A DNA stretch of 64,000 nt from Sorex araneus (Eukaryota > Chordata > Mammalia > Eulipotyphla > Soricidae). Shown piece by piece: positions 63,460 to 64,000 of the stretch (position 1 is its first letter; every line of letters starts with the position of its first letter). Both the position numbers and the translations under genes were made by a program. The DNA lies in assembly GCF_027595985.1 (NCBI RefSeq), contig NC_073305.1, forward strand, positions 179,879,949-179,943,948, written 5' to 3'. The notes beneath the pieces are model-generated. The model had not been told where the DNA came from, did no database searches, and was given only the letters and a program-made list of their open reading frames with translations.

Positions 63460-64000
63460 GGAAGGAGCTGCTATAGGAGAATTTTGCAGCAAAGCCTGAA
63501 AGAAAGAAACAAAGAGGCGATACTACTTTTATATCAGACCAGATCTGTCTGTCTGCAAAGATAAGTTCCACTTGCTTCAATGAACACAGTTAGCTCCGGG
63601 GAGAAGGTGAGGAGGGAGGGAACACCAATATACTGCTTAGAACAGAGTACACAAGAAAATAAACTACCAGAACCTAGAATTAAGCCACAGGACACCCATA
63701 CATCACTTGGGACCAGGAAAACTTAGTAATTGTTGGTTCTGTGACTTGAAATTTCTCTCCTTCATTTGTACATTTGGTACAACTTGATTTGGCATGCAGA
63801 GATAAAACTGTTTAGAAATTTGCATCTTGAGTTGCTATAAAATAAATGTGGAAAGTAGACATGCTCCCTTGCCTTTTCATAATCTTGTTTCATTCCCATG
63901 TCATAAAACATCTATTGCATTGATTTTAAGCTTCTATTTCATAGTTCTCTCAAAACAAGCAGCTATTAAAAATCTGTTCACTAGATGGAGCTGTGCATCT
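63460..64000. other. RGS17 intron, single-copy, right edge
   Basis: No exon recognised. The N-terminal RGS17 exon with the cysteine string is not here. Confidence 0.6.

Noticed and set aside
54423-64000. Search for the RGS17 cysteine-string exon
   Set aside because: No run of Cys codons with flanking splice sites was found; it must lie beyond the window.

Overview
This is a mammalian nuclear genome window, almost certainly from a shrew (Soricidae, Sorex-like). Two points support this. Split genes with consensus GT/AG introns match the human 6q25.2 block FBXO5 - MTRF1L - RGS17 in order and orientation. The DNA between exons is packed with tRNA-headed SINEs of a shrew-type (SOR-like) family. 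The family name and species are inferred from memory of insectivore SINEs and were not checked against a database.

Layout, all genes on the minus strand. (1) FBXO5/EMI1, the F-box-type inhibitor of the APC/C, occupies the left end. Coding exons 1-3 lie at 8513-8612, 2267-2978 and 971-1061, and the C-terminal zinc-binding exons lie off the left edge. Its promoter sits in a CpG island at about 7.4-9.5 kb, with three CCAAT boxes and a CHR-like hexamer, the layout of a cell-cycle gene. (2) An intergenic stretch of about 6.5 kb is mostly SINEs. (3) MTRF1L (mitochondrial release factor mtRF1a) is complete in seven coding exons from 28095 down to 15426. All phases agree, giving 372 residues with PKT and GGQ motifs. 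Its CpG-island promoter at about 27.6-28.4 kb has ETS/GABP-type sites and a TCTCGCGA box. (4) RGS17 fills the right half. A long, AT-rich, SINE-poor probable 3' UTR runs from about 29.6 to 36.2 kb, followed by the last three coding exons (36178-36366, 52215-52449, 54333-54422) separated by large introns. The N-terminal exon(s) with the cysteine string are off the right edge. The three genes have unrelated jobs (mitotic timing, mitochondrial translation termination, G-protein signalling) and are simply neighbours.

Repeats explain most of the rest. Type A SINE is a tRNA-Ala-like head that runs through the acceptor end, then a body ending near 'gtgacccaaaaagc' and a poly(A) tail. Type B SINE has the same head up to the B box, then an unrelated body with two copies of GCCYGGCAAGCTACC, a 3' stem-loop and a CAGTGA-repeat tail without poly(A). 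An expanded type B-like composite occurs three times. LINE-1 3' ends, nearly all on the plus strand and so antisense to the genes, share a lineage-specific 3' UTR. There are also hAT-like DNA transposon remnants and several microsatellites.

No prokaryotic-type system, CRISPR array or new protein-coding gene was found. The most interesting non-standard signals are a perfect 22-bp inverted repeat with an 8-nt loop in FBXO5 intron 1, a 90-bp inverted repeat flanking about 460 bp in the last MTRF1L intron, SINEs with non-poly(A) tails but clear target-site duplications, and a TSD-flanked L1 insertion with an internal direct repeat.
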